NCBI RefSeq assembly: GCF_900114435.1
Contig: NZ_FOZK01000005.1
Location: forward strand, 186,001 to 250,000
Reading direction: 5' to 3'
DNA: 64,000 nt
From: Halomicrobium zhouii
Lineage (GTDB): Archaea > Halobacteriota > Halobacteria > Halobacteriales > Haloarculaceae
Below the pieces are notes generated by a model. It ran no database searches and was not told where the DNA came from. It saw only the letters and a program-made list of their open reading frames with translations. Made by a program: the position numbers and the translations under genes. Shown here in pieces: positions 34,112 through 42,503 of the stretch (position 1 is the stretch's first letter; every line of letters starts with the position of its first letter).

Positions 34112-35344
34112 TCAGGCGAGGCCGTAGTTCAGCAGCGGCGTCAGTAACTTCTCGTCCGCGGATCGATACGAGAGGAAGACACTTCCCCGGGAACTGCGGC
34201 CTTTTCGCGGGATCGTCAGGCTGTCGCCCGGTTCCACGCGCTCGGGCGGGTCCGCGAACGGCGACTGGTCCACCTCGCCGTCCCACCGCACTTCGAGACG
34301 GTCGGTCTCGACCGGGTCGCCGGCTTCGTGCCGGAACGTCACGCGGTCGGTACCCAGGTCGAACTCCGCGCCCCACGTGATCTGTGGGACGGGGTCGCGG
34401 GACACCGCGACGTCCTGTTCGTACCGCTCGTGGCTCAGCTGCATCTCGACGATCGCGAGCTGTCCATCGATCTCGATGTCGACCGACAGGGAGGCCAGCG
34501 CGCGGCCCCACTCGGCCAACCGCTGCTTGATCCTACGTTCGGTCACGTCGACGTCGTCCGGGTACAGCAGGACGTGGTACGAATAGACCGAGTCGTCGTC
34601 GTAGTCGAGCGAGTCGCCGACGCCGATAGGGTCGCCGTCTTCGCGCGCACTCGGATGTCGCAACGAGAACGACGTCCAGGGTCGCGCTCCAACGGCGCTG
34701 CTGAGCGTCTCGAACGCCGCGTTCCGCTCGTGGTACGGGGGGTACTCACCGCGCCGGGTCTCCTCGACGATACGGATGTCGGTAGTCGGTGCGGTGCCCC
34801 GTGAGAAGAGGAGTCGCCCGTCGCGGACGCCGACCGCTCGTGGGACGTCGGATCGGGTGAACAGGTCGTACCCGGCGACCGAATCCGCGCGTTCGTAGCC
34901 GGTGCCCTCGAGCGCAGCAGCGACGACGTCAAGGTCTACCGTCCCTTCGAGGACGGCCACGTCCCCGGTGTACAGGAGGAAGTCGTAGTTCTCGACGCCG
35001 ACGCCGAAGTAGTCCAGCGTGCCCGTGACGAACGCCCCGGGGAGGGTCGGTCTCGCGCCGAGCACTGACTCACGGAGTTTCGACGGGGTCGAGGTGGTCA
35101 GGCCGTAGCCGTCCTGCAGCGTCGAACTCGCGTCGTCCGGGAGGGCCGAAGGGGCGGGGAGCCACTCTCGATACATCGGGGCGGCGGGCTCGGGGGCGTC
35201 GACTCGCCCGTACTGCACTCGCTCGCCGAGCGGGGGGAGGGCCGAACAGCCGGCAAGGGACGACGCGACGCCGGCCAGGGCTGTGCCGCCGGCCGCCAGC
35301 AGGTCGCGCCGCCCGAGGGGCGGGTCAGTCGTCCATCGTGACAT
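34112..35344 (-). CDS. Tat lipoprotein with pilin-like C-terminal domain (paralogue A)
   Basis: A 410-residue exported protein. The N-terminus has GRRDLLAAGG and a lipobox-like SLAGC; the mature part begins SALPPLGERVQYG. It is a clear paralogue of the protein at 36277-37533: both contain YREWLPAPSALPD, a DLFTRSDVPRAVGVRDG / ELFARADVPRVLGVRDG block, and a VDIEIDGQLAIVEMQLSHE-type strand. The last 80 residues (VTFRHEAGDPV, then GDSLTI) resemble the beta domain of archaeal type IV pilins. Function unknown. A TATA-like GTATTAAGG (35369-35377, minus strand) precedes it. Confidence 0.82.
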   Translation of the reverse strand: MSRWTTDPPLGRRDLLAAGGTALAGVASSLAGCSALPPLGERVQYGRVDAPEPAAPMYREWLPAPSALPDDASSTLQDGYGLTTSTPSKLRESVLGARPTLPGAFVTGTLDYFGVGVENYDFLLYTGDVAVLEGTVDLDVVAAALEGTGYERADSVAGYDLFTRSDVPRAVGVRDGRLLFSRGTAPTTDIRIVEETRRGEYPPYHERNAAFETLSSAVGARPWTSFSLRHPSAREDGDPIGVGDSLDYDDDSVYSYHVLLYPDDVDVTERRIKQRLAEWGRALASLSVDIEIDGQLAIVEMQLSHERYEQDVAVSRDPVPQITWGAEFDLGTDRVTFRHEAGDPVETDRLEVRWDGEVDQSPFADPPERVEPGDSLTIPRKGRSSRGSVFLSYRSADEKLLTPLLNYGLA

Positions 35345-35368
35345 CCGGTTCGGGATACCCGACAGCGG

Positions 35369-35377
35369 GCCTTAATA
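35369..35377 (-). promoter_or_regulatory. TATA-like promoter of paralogue A
   Basis: GTATTAAGG on the minus strand, 25-33 nt before ATG 35344. A second AT-rich run, AAAATTTAAATG (35413-35424), lies further up and could be an alternative promoter. Confidence 0.5.
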
Positions 35378-35469
35378 CCGGCCGGCGTCCGTCGCGACGG
35401 TGCAGACCATGGCAAAATTTAAATGTTCGATTCGGGGAACAAGACCGCAGTCGACCGGCCAGATCTCCC

Positions 35470-35829
35470 TCAGTCGTCCGCCTCGACGGCGCGGTCAGCA
35501 GGTCGCGCGTCCGCCCGCGTGAGATAAAGCGAGTACGCGATACAGAGCAGCCCAGAGAGCTGGATCAATCGCACCACCAGCCGGAAATATCCCTGGTAGA
35601 CGAGGGGGAACGCCCCGACCTGCAACAGCGCGTTGCCCGCGAACGCCGTCACGTAGGTGACGCCGAACAGGAGCACCATCCCGAGGGAGAGGTATCGCAT
35701 GGGGGCGCTGTCGTGGCGCCGCAGCCCGCGATAGGCCTGGTAGCCGATGTAGAGGCCGACGAGCGCGGTCAGTCCGGCGGCGGCGGTCGTCGCCAGTTCG
35801 AGCGTCGTGAGCGAGTCGTGGAGCGTCAT
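35470..35829 (-). CDS. Small membrane protein (DUF7521-like), partner of the HTH regulator
   Basis: A 119-residue integral membrane protein with about three hydrophobic segments (residues 12-32, 46-66 and 83-102) and a charged C-terminal tail. It sits 1 bp after the HTH gene's stop on the same strand. The same order (HTH gene, then a three-helix protein of the same size) recurs at 42724-43381, which suggests a sensor-like or regulatory pair. No known function. Confidence 0.75.
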   Translation of the reverse strand: MTLHDSLTTLELATTAAAGLTALVGLYIGYQAYRGLRRHDSAPMRYLSLGMVLLFGVTYVTAFAGNALLQVGAFPLVYQGYFRLVVRLIQLSGLLCIAYSLYLTRADARPADRAVEADD

Positions 35830-35830
35830 C

Positions 35831-36280
35831 TCAGAAGTCCTCCCAGAGCCTGGTGAGTCGGTCGGCGACGTCGTCGCCGCGTCGTTCGAGGTCGAACTGG
35901 AGGTCGCCGTCGCGCAGACGTATCGATACCTCGTCCAGCGTCGCGACGTAGACGGTGTCGTGGTGGCCGTCGGCCCGCGGGCGGGTCCGCTCGTCGACGA
36001 GTCCGGCCGCCGTCAGGCGCTCGACGCGCCGGTAGACGGTGGCCTGCGAGACGTCGCAGCGCTCGCTCAGTTCCTTCGCGCTCAGCGCGTCGACGCTCGT
36101 GGCCGTGAGAATCTGCCGGACGTGCTCGTCGTCGAGCAGGGCGACGACGGCCTCGAGCGTCGGGTCGTCTGGCACGCCCGGCGGGTCGCTTGCTGGTGGC
36201 ATAAGTGTCGGTGTGGCGGCGGAGCGGTGGACGGGCCCACCATCGGCCCCGTCGGCTCCTCGTCTTTGGATTGTGGTCAT
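35831..36280 (-). CDS. ArsR-like winged-helix regulator
   Basis: A 149-residue DNA-binding protein. The core DDEHVRQILTATSVDALSAKELSERCDVSQATVYRRVERL is a typical winged helix with the SQATVYRRV recognition helix. The C-terminal wing and a beta segment (RLRDGDLQFDLERR) follow. The ATG at 36280 overlaps the upstream lipoprotein gene by 4 nt (ATGA), which favours this start; an internal ATG at 36202 would remove 26 disordered residues. It is homologous to the regulator at 43019-43381 (SQPTVYRRV). Confidence 0.85.
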   Translation of the reverse strand: MTTIQRRGADGADGGPVHRSAATPTLMPPASDPPGVPDDPTLEAVVALLDDEHVRQILTATSVDALSAKELSERCDVSQATVYRRVERLTAAGLVDERTRPRADGHHDTVYVATLDEVSIRLRDGDLQFDLERRGDDVADRLTRLWEDF

Positions 36281-37533
36281 GGCAGCTGGTACGCGATCAG
36301 CGTCGTCGAGGCCGAGCGGTCAGGCGCCTCGTAGGCGAGGCGGACGCTGGCGTCGGCACGGACGTCCGTCGTCGAGACGGTCACCTCGTCGCCGGGACGG
36401 ACCGCGTCGCCGACACCGTCGAACGACGTGGCGGGTTCCCGGCCGGTCCGGTACGCCGTGAGCCAGCCCGTCCGGACCGGGTCGCCGGCCTCGTGGTGGA
36501 ACGTCAGGCGCTCGGCGTCCGCGTCGTAGGTGACGCCCCAGGTGACGTGCGGGGTCACGAGCGGGTCGTTGCTCACCGCCATCCGGTACTGCTCGTGCGT
36601 GAAGTACATCTCGACGGTGGCGACGCGGCCGTCTATCTCGACGTCGACTGTGCTGGAGTCGGCGACCCGGCCCTGTTCGTCCAGCCGTCGCTTCATACGA
36701 GCCTCGGTCACGTCCGCGCCCGCGGAGAAGACGAACGTCTCGACGTGGTAGACGCCACTGTCGTCGGCGTCGAAGGCGATCCCCCAGCCGACGGGGTCCT
36801 CGTCGGCTGTCGCGTCGTTCTCGCTGACACTGCTGTGCCCGGACCAGGCGCCGTCGCTGCCGGGATGGAGCAGTCCCCACTGTCGGAGGCCGCCGCTCTC
36901 GCTCAGGGCGTCGAAGTCGGCGTCGCGGTCGACGTACCGCGGTCCGTCGCCCGCCCGGGCGTCCGCGAACGCCCGAAATTCGGCGTGCGCCCGGTCGCCG
37001 CCGGCGCAGACGACAGCGCCGTCGCGGACGCCGAGAACCCGCGGCACGTCTGCACGGGCGAACAGTTCGTAGTCCGCGTACGTGCCGTCAGGCTCGTAGC
37101 CCGTATCGGCGAGGACCTCGCGCACAGTCGCCGGGTCGACGTCGCCGAGGAGAACGCCCACCGAACGGCCCGCGAAGGCGAGGTCAGCGTCGTCCAGGTG
37201 GAGGCCGGCGTACGCCACCGAGTGAGTGATCAGGCCCCGGGCTATCGAGGTATGTTCGGGGGCGCCAGAGGCCGCTTCCGGCGCGTATACACCGACGTGG
37301 TAGTTCTCGGGGCGGCCGTATCCCAGGTCGGGGAGGGCCGAGGGCGCGGGAAGCCACTCGCGGTAGGCGGGGTCGGCCGCCGCCGGCGCGTCGACGCTGC
37401 CGTACCTGACTCTGGTGCCGAGCGGCGGCAGCCCGCTACAGCCCGCACCGAGAGCGGTGAGCCCCGTCGCGAGGGCCGCGCCGCTCCGTCGGAGGAACCT
37501 GCGACGGGACGCGTTTTCGAACGATTCTGGCAT
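36277..37533 (-). CDS. Tat lipoprotein with pilin-like C-terminal domain (paralogue B)
   Basis: A 418-residue exported protein with SRRRFLRRSG and a lipobox-like ALGAGC, followed by SGLPPLGTRVRYGSVDAP, nearly the same as paralogue A at 34112. Shared blocks are YREWLPAPSALPD, the FARADVPRVLGVRDG block, and VDVEIDGRVATVEMYFTHEQ. The C-terminus LTFHHEAGDPVRTGWL...GDEVTV fits a pilin-like beta domain. It is the first gene of a unit: lipoprotein B, HTH regulator, membrane protein, then paralogue A. Possible TATA CTTTATCAC (37556-37565, minus strand). Confidence 0.82.
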   Translation of the reverse strand: MPESFENASRRRFLRRSGAALATGLTALGAGCSGLPPLGTRVRYGSVDAPAAADPAYREWLPAPSALPDLGYGRPENYHVGVYAPEAASGAPEHTSIARGLITHSVAYAGLHLDDADLAFAGRSVGVLLGDVDPATVREVLADTGYEPDGTYADYELFARADVPRVLGVRDGAVVCAGGDRAHAEFRAFADARAGDGPRYVDRDADFDALSESGGLRQWGLLHPGSDGAWSGHSSVSENDATADEDPVGWGIAFDADDSGVYHVETFVFSAGADVTEARMKRRLDEQGRVADSSTVDVEIDGRVATVEMYFTHEQYRMAVSNDPLVTPHVTWGVTYDADAERLTFHHEAGDPVRTGWLTAYRTGREPATSFDGVGDAVRPGDEVTVSTTDVRADASVRLAYEAPDRSASTTLIAYQLP

Positions 37534-37555
37534 CTACGCAGCGATTACGTGGCGG

Positions 37556-37616
37556 GTGTGATAAAGGGAGGAGCCGGTCGGCTCACCAGTGCAGAGCGTG
37601 GAAACGATTATATAGG
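37556..37616 (-). promoter_or_regulatory. Promoter region of paralogue B
   Basis: Two TATA-like boxes on the minus strand: CTTTATCAC close to the start (about 25 nt) and CTATATAATC further up (37606-37616). The nearer one fits leaderless initiation at ATG 37533. Confidence 0.45.
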
Positions 37617-37648
37617 AACCTTCGCCCGGTCTCGATTTCCGCTGGCTG

Positions 37649-38578
37649 TCAGTCACCGGCCCGCGCCCGCTCGCGCGCCTGCTCGACGCCTTCGCCGTCG
37701 CGCATCACCGCTTCCACAAATAACTCGCCGGCCTTGTACGACGACCGGACCATCGGCCCCGAGGCGCAGTAGGCGAACTCGAACTCCTCCTCGGCGATCC
37801 GCTGCCAGGTGTCGAAGACGTCGGGGTGGACGTACTCCGAGACGTCCAGATGCGAGCGCGAGGGCTGGAGGTACTGGCCGAAGGTGACGACGTCGACGCC
37901 CACCTCCCGCAGGTCCGACAGCGTCTGGTACACCTCGTGGGCGTACTCGCCGACGCCGAGCATCAGGCTGGTCTTGGTGAAGACGTCCGACTCGCGCTCG
38001 GCCTGTTTGAGGACCGACAGCGACTGCTCGTAACCCGCCCGCCGGTCCCGGACCGGCCACTGGAGTCGCTCGACCGTCTCGACGTTGTGCGCGAAGACGT
38101 CCGGTTCGGCGTCGAGAATCTTCTGCACGAGGCGCTCCTCGCCCTGGAAGTCGGGAACGAGGCACTCGACCAGGATGGACGGGTCGCGCTCCTTGATCGC
38201 CCGGATGGTGTCGGCGAAGTGGCCCGCCCCCTGGTCGGCCAGGTCGTCCCGGTCGACGCTCGTCAGGACGACGTAGTCCAGCCCGATGTCGGCGACGGCG
38301 TCGGCGACGTTCCCGGGTTCTTCGGGGTCGAGGGGCTCCATCCCGCCCGTCTCGACGTCGCAGAAGTTACACCCCCGCGAGCACCGGTCGCCCATCAGCA
38401 TGAACGTCGCCGTGCCCGGGCCGTCCCGTCCCGACCAGCACTCGCCCATGTTGGGGCAGTTGGCCTCCTCGCAGACCGTGTGGAGGTTCCGGTCACGGAG
38501 CGACTGCTTGATCTCCGTGAACCGCTCACCCGACGGCGGCCGCATCTTCAGCCAGTCGGGCTTTCGGGTCTGGCTCAT
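37649..38578 (-). CDS. lipA: Lipoyl synthase
   Basis: Radical SAM enzyme, 309 residues, inserting two sulfur atoms into protein-bound octanoyl groups to make lipoate, which the E2 above and glycine cleavage H protein need. Auxiliary cluster motif C-x4-C-x5-C in CEEANCPNMGEC, radical SAM motif C-x3-C-x2-C in CSRGCNFCDV and the C-terminal RSSY motif (VRSSYKAGE) are all present. ATG 38578 chosen; the frame continues upstream into the palindromic element but that part is not coding. Confidence 0.96.
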   Translation of the reverse strand: MSQTRKPDWLKMRPPSGERFTEIKQSLRDRNLHTVCEEANCPNMGECWSGRDGPGTATFMLMGDRCSRGCNFCDVETGGMEPLDPEEPGNVADAVADIGLDYVVLTSVDRDDLADQGAGHFADTIRAIKERDPSILVECLVPDFQGEERLVQKILDAEPDVFAHNVETVERLQWPVRDRRAGYEQSLSVLKQAERESDVFTKTSLMLGVGEYAHEVYQTLSDLREVGVDVVTFGQYLQPSRSHLDVSEYVHPDVFDTWQRIAEEEFEFAYCASGPMVRSSYKAGELFVEAVMRDGEGVEQARERARAGD

Positions 38579-38662
38579 TGGCTGGTGGTTGGTCTGGGTC
38601 GTGGAAAAGGATGCGGTCCTCTGATCTGGATGGGTTTGTTGACAGGGTGGACTGTGGTGTGG

Positions 38663-39085
38663 CGTTGCCGCAAACAAAGGAAAGCCCTCGGCCCGCTGGA
38701 CTCGCGCGGACCCGCTGCGCTCCGTCGGTGCTTGCGGGTCCGTGCTTCGTCCAGCGCGCCTCGCCCTTTCATTCCTCCAGGGACAGCACGGCACCGCAGC
38801 CCTGCCCTTCCCCTGGTCGCGAGGGCCTCGCTATTGCTCGGCCACTCGCTCCCGGCCGGGCGGTGCGGTCAGGAAGCGTGTCGCTCGCCGGACGGCGAGC
38901 GACCGGGGAGGGGTGGCGGAGTCGATCGCGAGCGCCTTCATGGCGCGAGCAATGCTGATCCTGGTGGACTGAAAGGGCGAGTGCGGTTCCGGGAACCCGG
39001 AGCCCCCAAGCACCGCAGCGAAGCGAGGAGCGCAGGGCGGCTCCCGGGACCGGAACCGCACGAGGGCTTTCGACATATTGTTCCC
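38663..39085. repeat. Long palindromic GC-rich element, copy 2 (about 420 bp)
   Basis: Same family as the element at 31231-31720. Outer arms GAAAGCCCTCG (38680-38690) and CGAGGGCTTTC (39061-39071); an inner arm CTCGCCCTTTCATTCC (near 38760) inverted with one mismatch near 38967-38982; a perfect 10-bp stem with a 4-nt loop at 38880-38903; and a hairpin from GGACCCGC...GCGGGTCC near 38708-38740. The right arm also holds an imperfect 24-bp hairpin around GTGCGGTTCCGG (38981-39062). It fills most of the gap between lipA and the beta-helix gene. Open frames across it do not look coding. Confidence 0.85.
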
Positions 39086-39113
39086 GACTCTCGCTCCGCA
39101 GCAAACGCTCTCT

Positions 39114-40295
39114 CTACGAACCCCAGGAAGCGCCTTTCCGCGCGGGAATCGGGTCGACTTCGGGATCGCGCATCGTGGGCTGGGGGCCGGGCTCAGGTTG
39201 CTCCCGATAGCTACCACCGGGGAACTCGCCGTCGTCGACGTCGCGCTTCTGGGCGTTCAGGACCTCGCTCACGCGCTCGGAACCCTGGCTCGCGTCCTCC
39301 TGGATTCCGGGCGGTCGGCTATCGGCGAACTGGTTGCCTGAGAACTCGTTCCCCGCGCCGGCGGGCGTCCCGAGCGCCAGGTCGGCGAGGCCCGAGTCGA
39401 GGACGACGTTGTTCCGGACGACGTTGCCCGAGGGCGGGACGACGTTGTGGTGGGCGACGACGCCGTAGTTCTCGTGGTTGTCGACCAGGTTGTCTTCGAC
39501 GAGGTTGTCGCTGCCGCCCCAGAGGGCGATGCCGGTGCCGAAGGTGGGGAAGGTGTGGGCGACGCTGGGGGCGTCGCGGTTGTCGTTGCCGTAGACGACG
39601 TTGCCGACGATGCGGCTGGCGCGCTGGGGCGGGTCCGCCCGGTCCAGCGTGTTCGGGGCGATGCCGGTCATGTTGCGGCGGAACAGCGAGTCCCTGATCG
39701 TCAGGTCGGCGCCGGTGCTCGTGCCGGAGTAGCCCATGCCGTTGTGCTCGGCGACGACGTCGGACACCACTGCTGCGTAGGGGTGGTGGCGCCCGAGGTA
39801 GAAGCCGGCGTCGGGGTGGCCGGAGGCGTAGCTGTACTCGAAGCGGCCGTCGCGAGAATCGTAGGCGTAGATGCCGTAGTAGCCGTCGTTGTAGGCGGTG
39901 AGGTAGCTCCCGCGGAAGCCGACGACGCCGGACCAGTAGACGGCGTTGCGCCGGTAGCGCCGGACGGTGAGGTTCTCGACGGCGACGCCGTCGGCCTCGA
40001 TCTCGACGCCGTTCTGGCGCTGGAACCCGCCGTCGAGGACCACCCCGTTGCGGTCGCGCCCCCGGAGTGTGATGTCGGGCGTCGTCACCGAGACACTCTC
40101 GTCGTAGGTGCCCGGCGCGACCAGTACCAGGTCCCCCGATGCGGCCGCGTCGACGCCGGCCTGGACTGTTTTCTGGTCCTGCGGAACCCGGATCGTGTCG
40201 TAGCCGTCGCCGCCGGACTGGGCGAGGACGGCCGGTCCGGTGAGGACGCCGGTCCCCGCGAGGCCCACCGCGCCGAGGAAGGTTCGCCGGTCCAT
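39114..40295 (-). CDS. Tat-exported right-handed beta-helix protein (NosD-like repeats)
   Basis: A 393-residue secreted protein with a twin-arginine signal (MDRRTFLGAVG; no lipobox, cleavage near ALAQSGG). The mature chain is a parallel beta-helix of the NosD/pectate-lyase type, with the repeated pattern seen in VEIEADGVAVENLTVRR, VVAEHNGMGYSGTST and NLVEDNLVDNHENYGVVAH. It starts with TIRVPQDQKTVQAGVDAAASGD, the usual entrance. A polysaccharide-binding or degrading role is possible; catalytic residues cannot be identified. Convergent with nothing obvious; it lies between palindromic element copy 2 and the GntP gene on the same strand. Confidence 0.86.
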   Translation of the reverse strand: MDRRTFLGAVGLAGTGVLTGPAVLAQSGGDGYDTIRVPQDQKTVQAGVDAAASGDLVLVAPGTYDESVSVTTPDITLRGRDRNGVVLDGGFQRQNGVEIEADGVAVENLTVRRYRRNAVYWSGVVGFRGSYLTAYNDGYYGIYAYDSRDGRFEYSYASGHPDAGFYLGRHHPYAAVVSDVVAEHNGMGYSGTSTGADLTIRDSLFRRNMTGIAPNTLDRADPPQRASRIVGNVVYGNDNRDAPSVAHTFPTFGTGIALWGGSDNLVEDNLVDNHENYGVVAHHNVVPPSGNVVRNNVVLDSGLADLALGTPAGAGNEFSGNQFADSRPPGIQEDASQGSERVSEVLNAQKRDVDDGEFPGGSYREQPEPGPQPTMRDPEVDPIPARKGASWGS

Positions 40296-40426
40296 GGGGA
40301 CCGTTCGACCCCCGGCCCTTCGGTCTTGGTGGGTCCGGTGATCGACTGACAGCGAACGGATCACCGAACGAACGGAGCTGGTACCCTGGGACCGATATCG
40401 TCTCCGCGGGACCACCGGCCCGTTGG

Positions 40427-41839
40427 TCAGGCCAGCGGGAACAGCGTCGAGTAGATCACCGTCGTGATCAGCCCGGTCACGGCGATGATCGTCGTCAGGA
40501 CCGTCCAGGTCTTGAGCGTCTCGGCCTGGGTGAGGCCGCCGATCTCCTTGACGAGCCAGAACCCCGAGTCGTTGTACCACGAGAAGATGTTGCCACCGGC
40601 GCCGATGGCCATGACGAGGTAGGCGGGGTGGACCGTCAACTGGCCGGTCAGCGGCACCATGATCCCCGCGGCCGTCAGCATCGCTGCCGTGGCCGAGCCC
40701 TGGGCGATCCGGACGATGGCCGCGATGAGCCACGCCGTCACCAGCAGGCCGATACCGACCTCCGCGAGTATGCCCGCGATGTAGTCGCCGATGCCCGAGG
40801 CGGCCAGCATCGCGCCGAACGCGCCACCGGCGGCCGTGATGGCGGCGATGTTGCCACCGCTCTTGAGCGCCTCGGTCAGCTCTTCGGTCCACTCGCTCTG
40901 GGTCATGTCGCTGTACCGGTAGAACGTGTACGCCGCCACGAGCGCCGCGATGGTGAGGGCGACGTTCTTGTCGCCCAGGAACGCGACGACCGGTTGGATG
41001 CTCACCAGCGCTGGAATCGACTCCTGGAACGTGTCGACGAAGGTGAACGCGCCGATGAGCAGGACTGCCACCAGGATCGGCGCGAGCGATTCGAGGACGC
41101 CCGGAAGCCGGCTGGTCGGCCGGTCGGCGACTTCCTGGAGTTCCTCGGTCGTCGTCGCCATCGTGTCCCGGAGCGGGATGTCCAGCCGGCCGTTGATCCA
41201 CCGGCCGTAGACGAGGCCGGCGACGACGGCCACGGGAAGGGCCGTCAGGATCCCGACGAGGATGGTCATCCCCAGGTTGCTCTCTACCCTCGCGGCGACG
41301 GCGAGTGGGCCGGGCGTCGGCGGGACGAACACGTGAGTCGTCGCGGCGCCGGCGCCGACGACGACGATGAACAGCGCGTAGTCGCGGCCGACCCGGGCGC
41401 GCATCGAACGCGCCAGCGGCGCCATCAGGTAGAACACACTGTCGAAGAACACCGGGATGGCGAGGACGGAACTGCTTCCCAGTAGCGAGACGTCGGAGTT
41501 CCCCTTGCCGAGGACGTTCTGGAACCCCCTGACGGTGCGCTGGGCGGCCCCGCTCTCGAGCATCGACTTCCCGATGACGGCCGCCATCAGGATCGGTATC
41601 CCGATGCCGGCCATCCCGTTGCCGAAGGCTTCGGCGACGGCCGTTGCCGCCTCGGACGGGGCGAAGTCGGGGACGAAGACGACGTTAACGACGCCGACCG
41701 TGAACGCCGCGATTATCAGACCGATGAACGCTGGCAGGTCCAGCACAACGAGCAAGAAGACGACCGCGACGAGTCCGATGATGAACGTCACGAGCGGACT
41801 GTGCGCGAACTCGATCGCCTGTAATGGGACGAACACCAT
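40427..41839 (-). CDS. GntP-family permease (gluconate/organic acid:H+ symporter type)
   Basis: A 470-residue membrane transporter with about twelve hydrophobic segments. Recognisable GntP features are GIGIPILMAAVIGKSMLESGAA, the DSVFYLMAPLARSM segment, VPPTPGPLAVAARVESNLG, IAQGSATAAMLTAAGI and the ending GAGGNIFSWYNDSGFWLVKE. The ATG at 41839 was chosen from a TATA-like AATTATAAG (about 41867-41875, minus strand). A decayed copy of part of this gene lies at 43425-43605. The transported substrate (gluconate, other sugar acid or lactate) is not decided. Confidence 0.92.
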   Translation of the reverse strand: MVFVPLQAIEFAHSPLVTFIIGLVAVVFLLVVLDLPAFIGLIIAAFTVGVVNVVFVPDFAPSEAATAVAEAFGNGMAGIGIPILMAAVIGKSMLESGAAQRTVRGFQNVLGKGNSDVSLLGSSSVLAIPVFFDSVFYLMAPLARSMRARVGRDYALFIVVVGAGAATTHVFVPPTPGPLAVAARVESNLGMTILVGILTALPVAVVAGLVYGRWINGRLDIPLRDTMATTTEELQEVADRPTSRLPGVLESLAPILVAVLLIGAFTFVDTFQESIPALVSIQPVVAFLGDKNVALTIAALVAAYTFYRYSDMTQSEWTEELTEALKSGGNIAAITAAGGAFGAMLAASGIGDYIAGILAEVGIGLLVTAWLIAAIVRIAQGSATAAMLTAAGIMVPLTGQLTVHPAYLVMAIGAGGNIFSWYNDSGFWLVKEIGGLTQAETLKTWTVLTTIIAVTGLITTVIYSTLFPLA

Positions 41840-41866
41840 GTAACACATTCCCACGTATCATAACTT

Positions 41867-41875
41867 ATAATTGGG
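41867..41875 (-). promoter_or_regulatory. TATA-like promoter of the GntP gene
   Basis: AATTATAAG on the minus strand about 28-36 nt before ATG 41839. It decides between ATG 41839 and the GTG at 41854, which would be too close. Confidence 0.55.
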
Positions 41876-41956
41876 GATGTCCGACTACCAGTGCAGCTGG
41901 GCGTAGCGGGTCGCCGTTCGACAGAAATCAGGTCCCGACCGATGCTGTACAGACTG

Positions 41957-42232
41957 CTAGCACGTGGGCCGACAGGTTGACGACGGTCCGGTCCTCGCGC
42001 TGACGTCGACGAGCGCCACGTCGTACCCCTGCTCTGCGAGCCACACGGTGTAGCGACCGGCGCCGCCGCCGGCGTCGAGGACGCGCCCGCCGTCCGGCAG
42101 GTGGCCCTCCAGGTACTCGACGGTCCCCTCCCACTCCAGGCGACCGTGGAGTGACCGCTCGAGTCGCTCCCACTCCTCGTGGCCGTACTCGTCGTAGAAC
42201 GCCTCGGGGTCCTGTACCGCTCGATCGGTCAT
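41957..42232 (-). pseudogene. Truncated class I SAM methyltransferase
   Basis: The 91-residue frame begins MTDRAVQDPEAFYDEYGHEEW and runs to the SAM-binding motif I VLDAGGGAGRYTVWLAEQGY followed by DVALVDVSA. It then loses all similarity and ends RTGPSSTCRPTC before a stop. A functional methyltransferase of this type continues for another 120-150 residues, so motif II and the catalytic part are missing. No frame downstream restores them. It lies between the intact GntP gene and the decayed GntP fragment. Confidence 0.75.
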
Positions 42233-42332
42233 GGTACCGGCCCCATCGCTGGCGAGGGTGAAAAACGGTGGGAGGGCCGTGCGAACGGTTAACGGGGGCG
42301 GCCAGCGGGGCGGATCGGCTACCCTGAGGCCG

Positions 42333-42503
42333 TCATTCCTCGTCGCCGCCGAGGGGCTCCTTGGTGCCGCACTCGGGGCAACTGAACCAGTGGGTGTCGG
42401 GGTCGGTGGCCCGCTCGAACGTGGCACCGCACTCGACGTAGTCGTAGGACGGCGTCTCCGATTCCATTCCGATCGCCGACTTGACGGATTCGATGACGGA
42501 CAT
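42333..42503 (-). CDS. Small zinc-ribbon-like protein
   Basis: A 56-residue protein: MSVIESVKSAIGMESETPSY, then a ribbon-like half YVECGATFERA and a second half SCPECGTKEPL. In the usual haloarchaeal version the first half has C-x2-C, but here one Cys is replaced (YVEC), leaving three cysteines. It may bind zinc with a non-Cys ligand or not at all. ATG 42503 is preferred over the longer frame to 42581. Function unknown. Confidence 0.7.
   Translation of the reverse strand: MSVIESVKSAIGMESETPSYDYVECGATFERATDPDTHWFSCPECGTKEPLGGDEE

Noticed and set aside
37649-38794. Upstream extension of lipA by 72 codons
   Set aside because: The extension runs into the palindromic repeat and is not like any LipA; ATG 38578 begins MSQTRKPDWLK.
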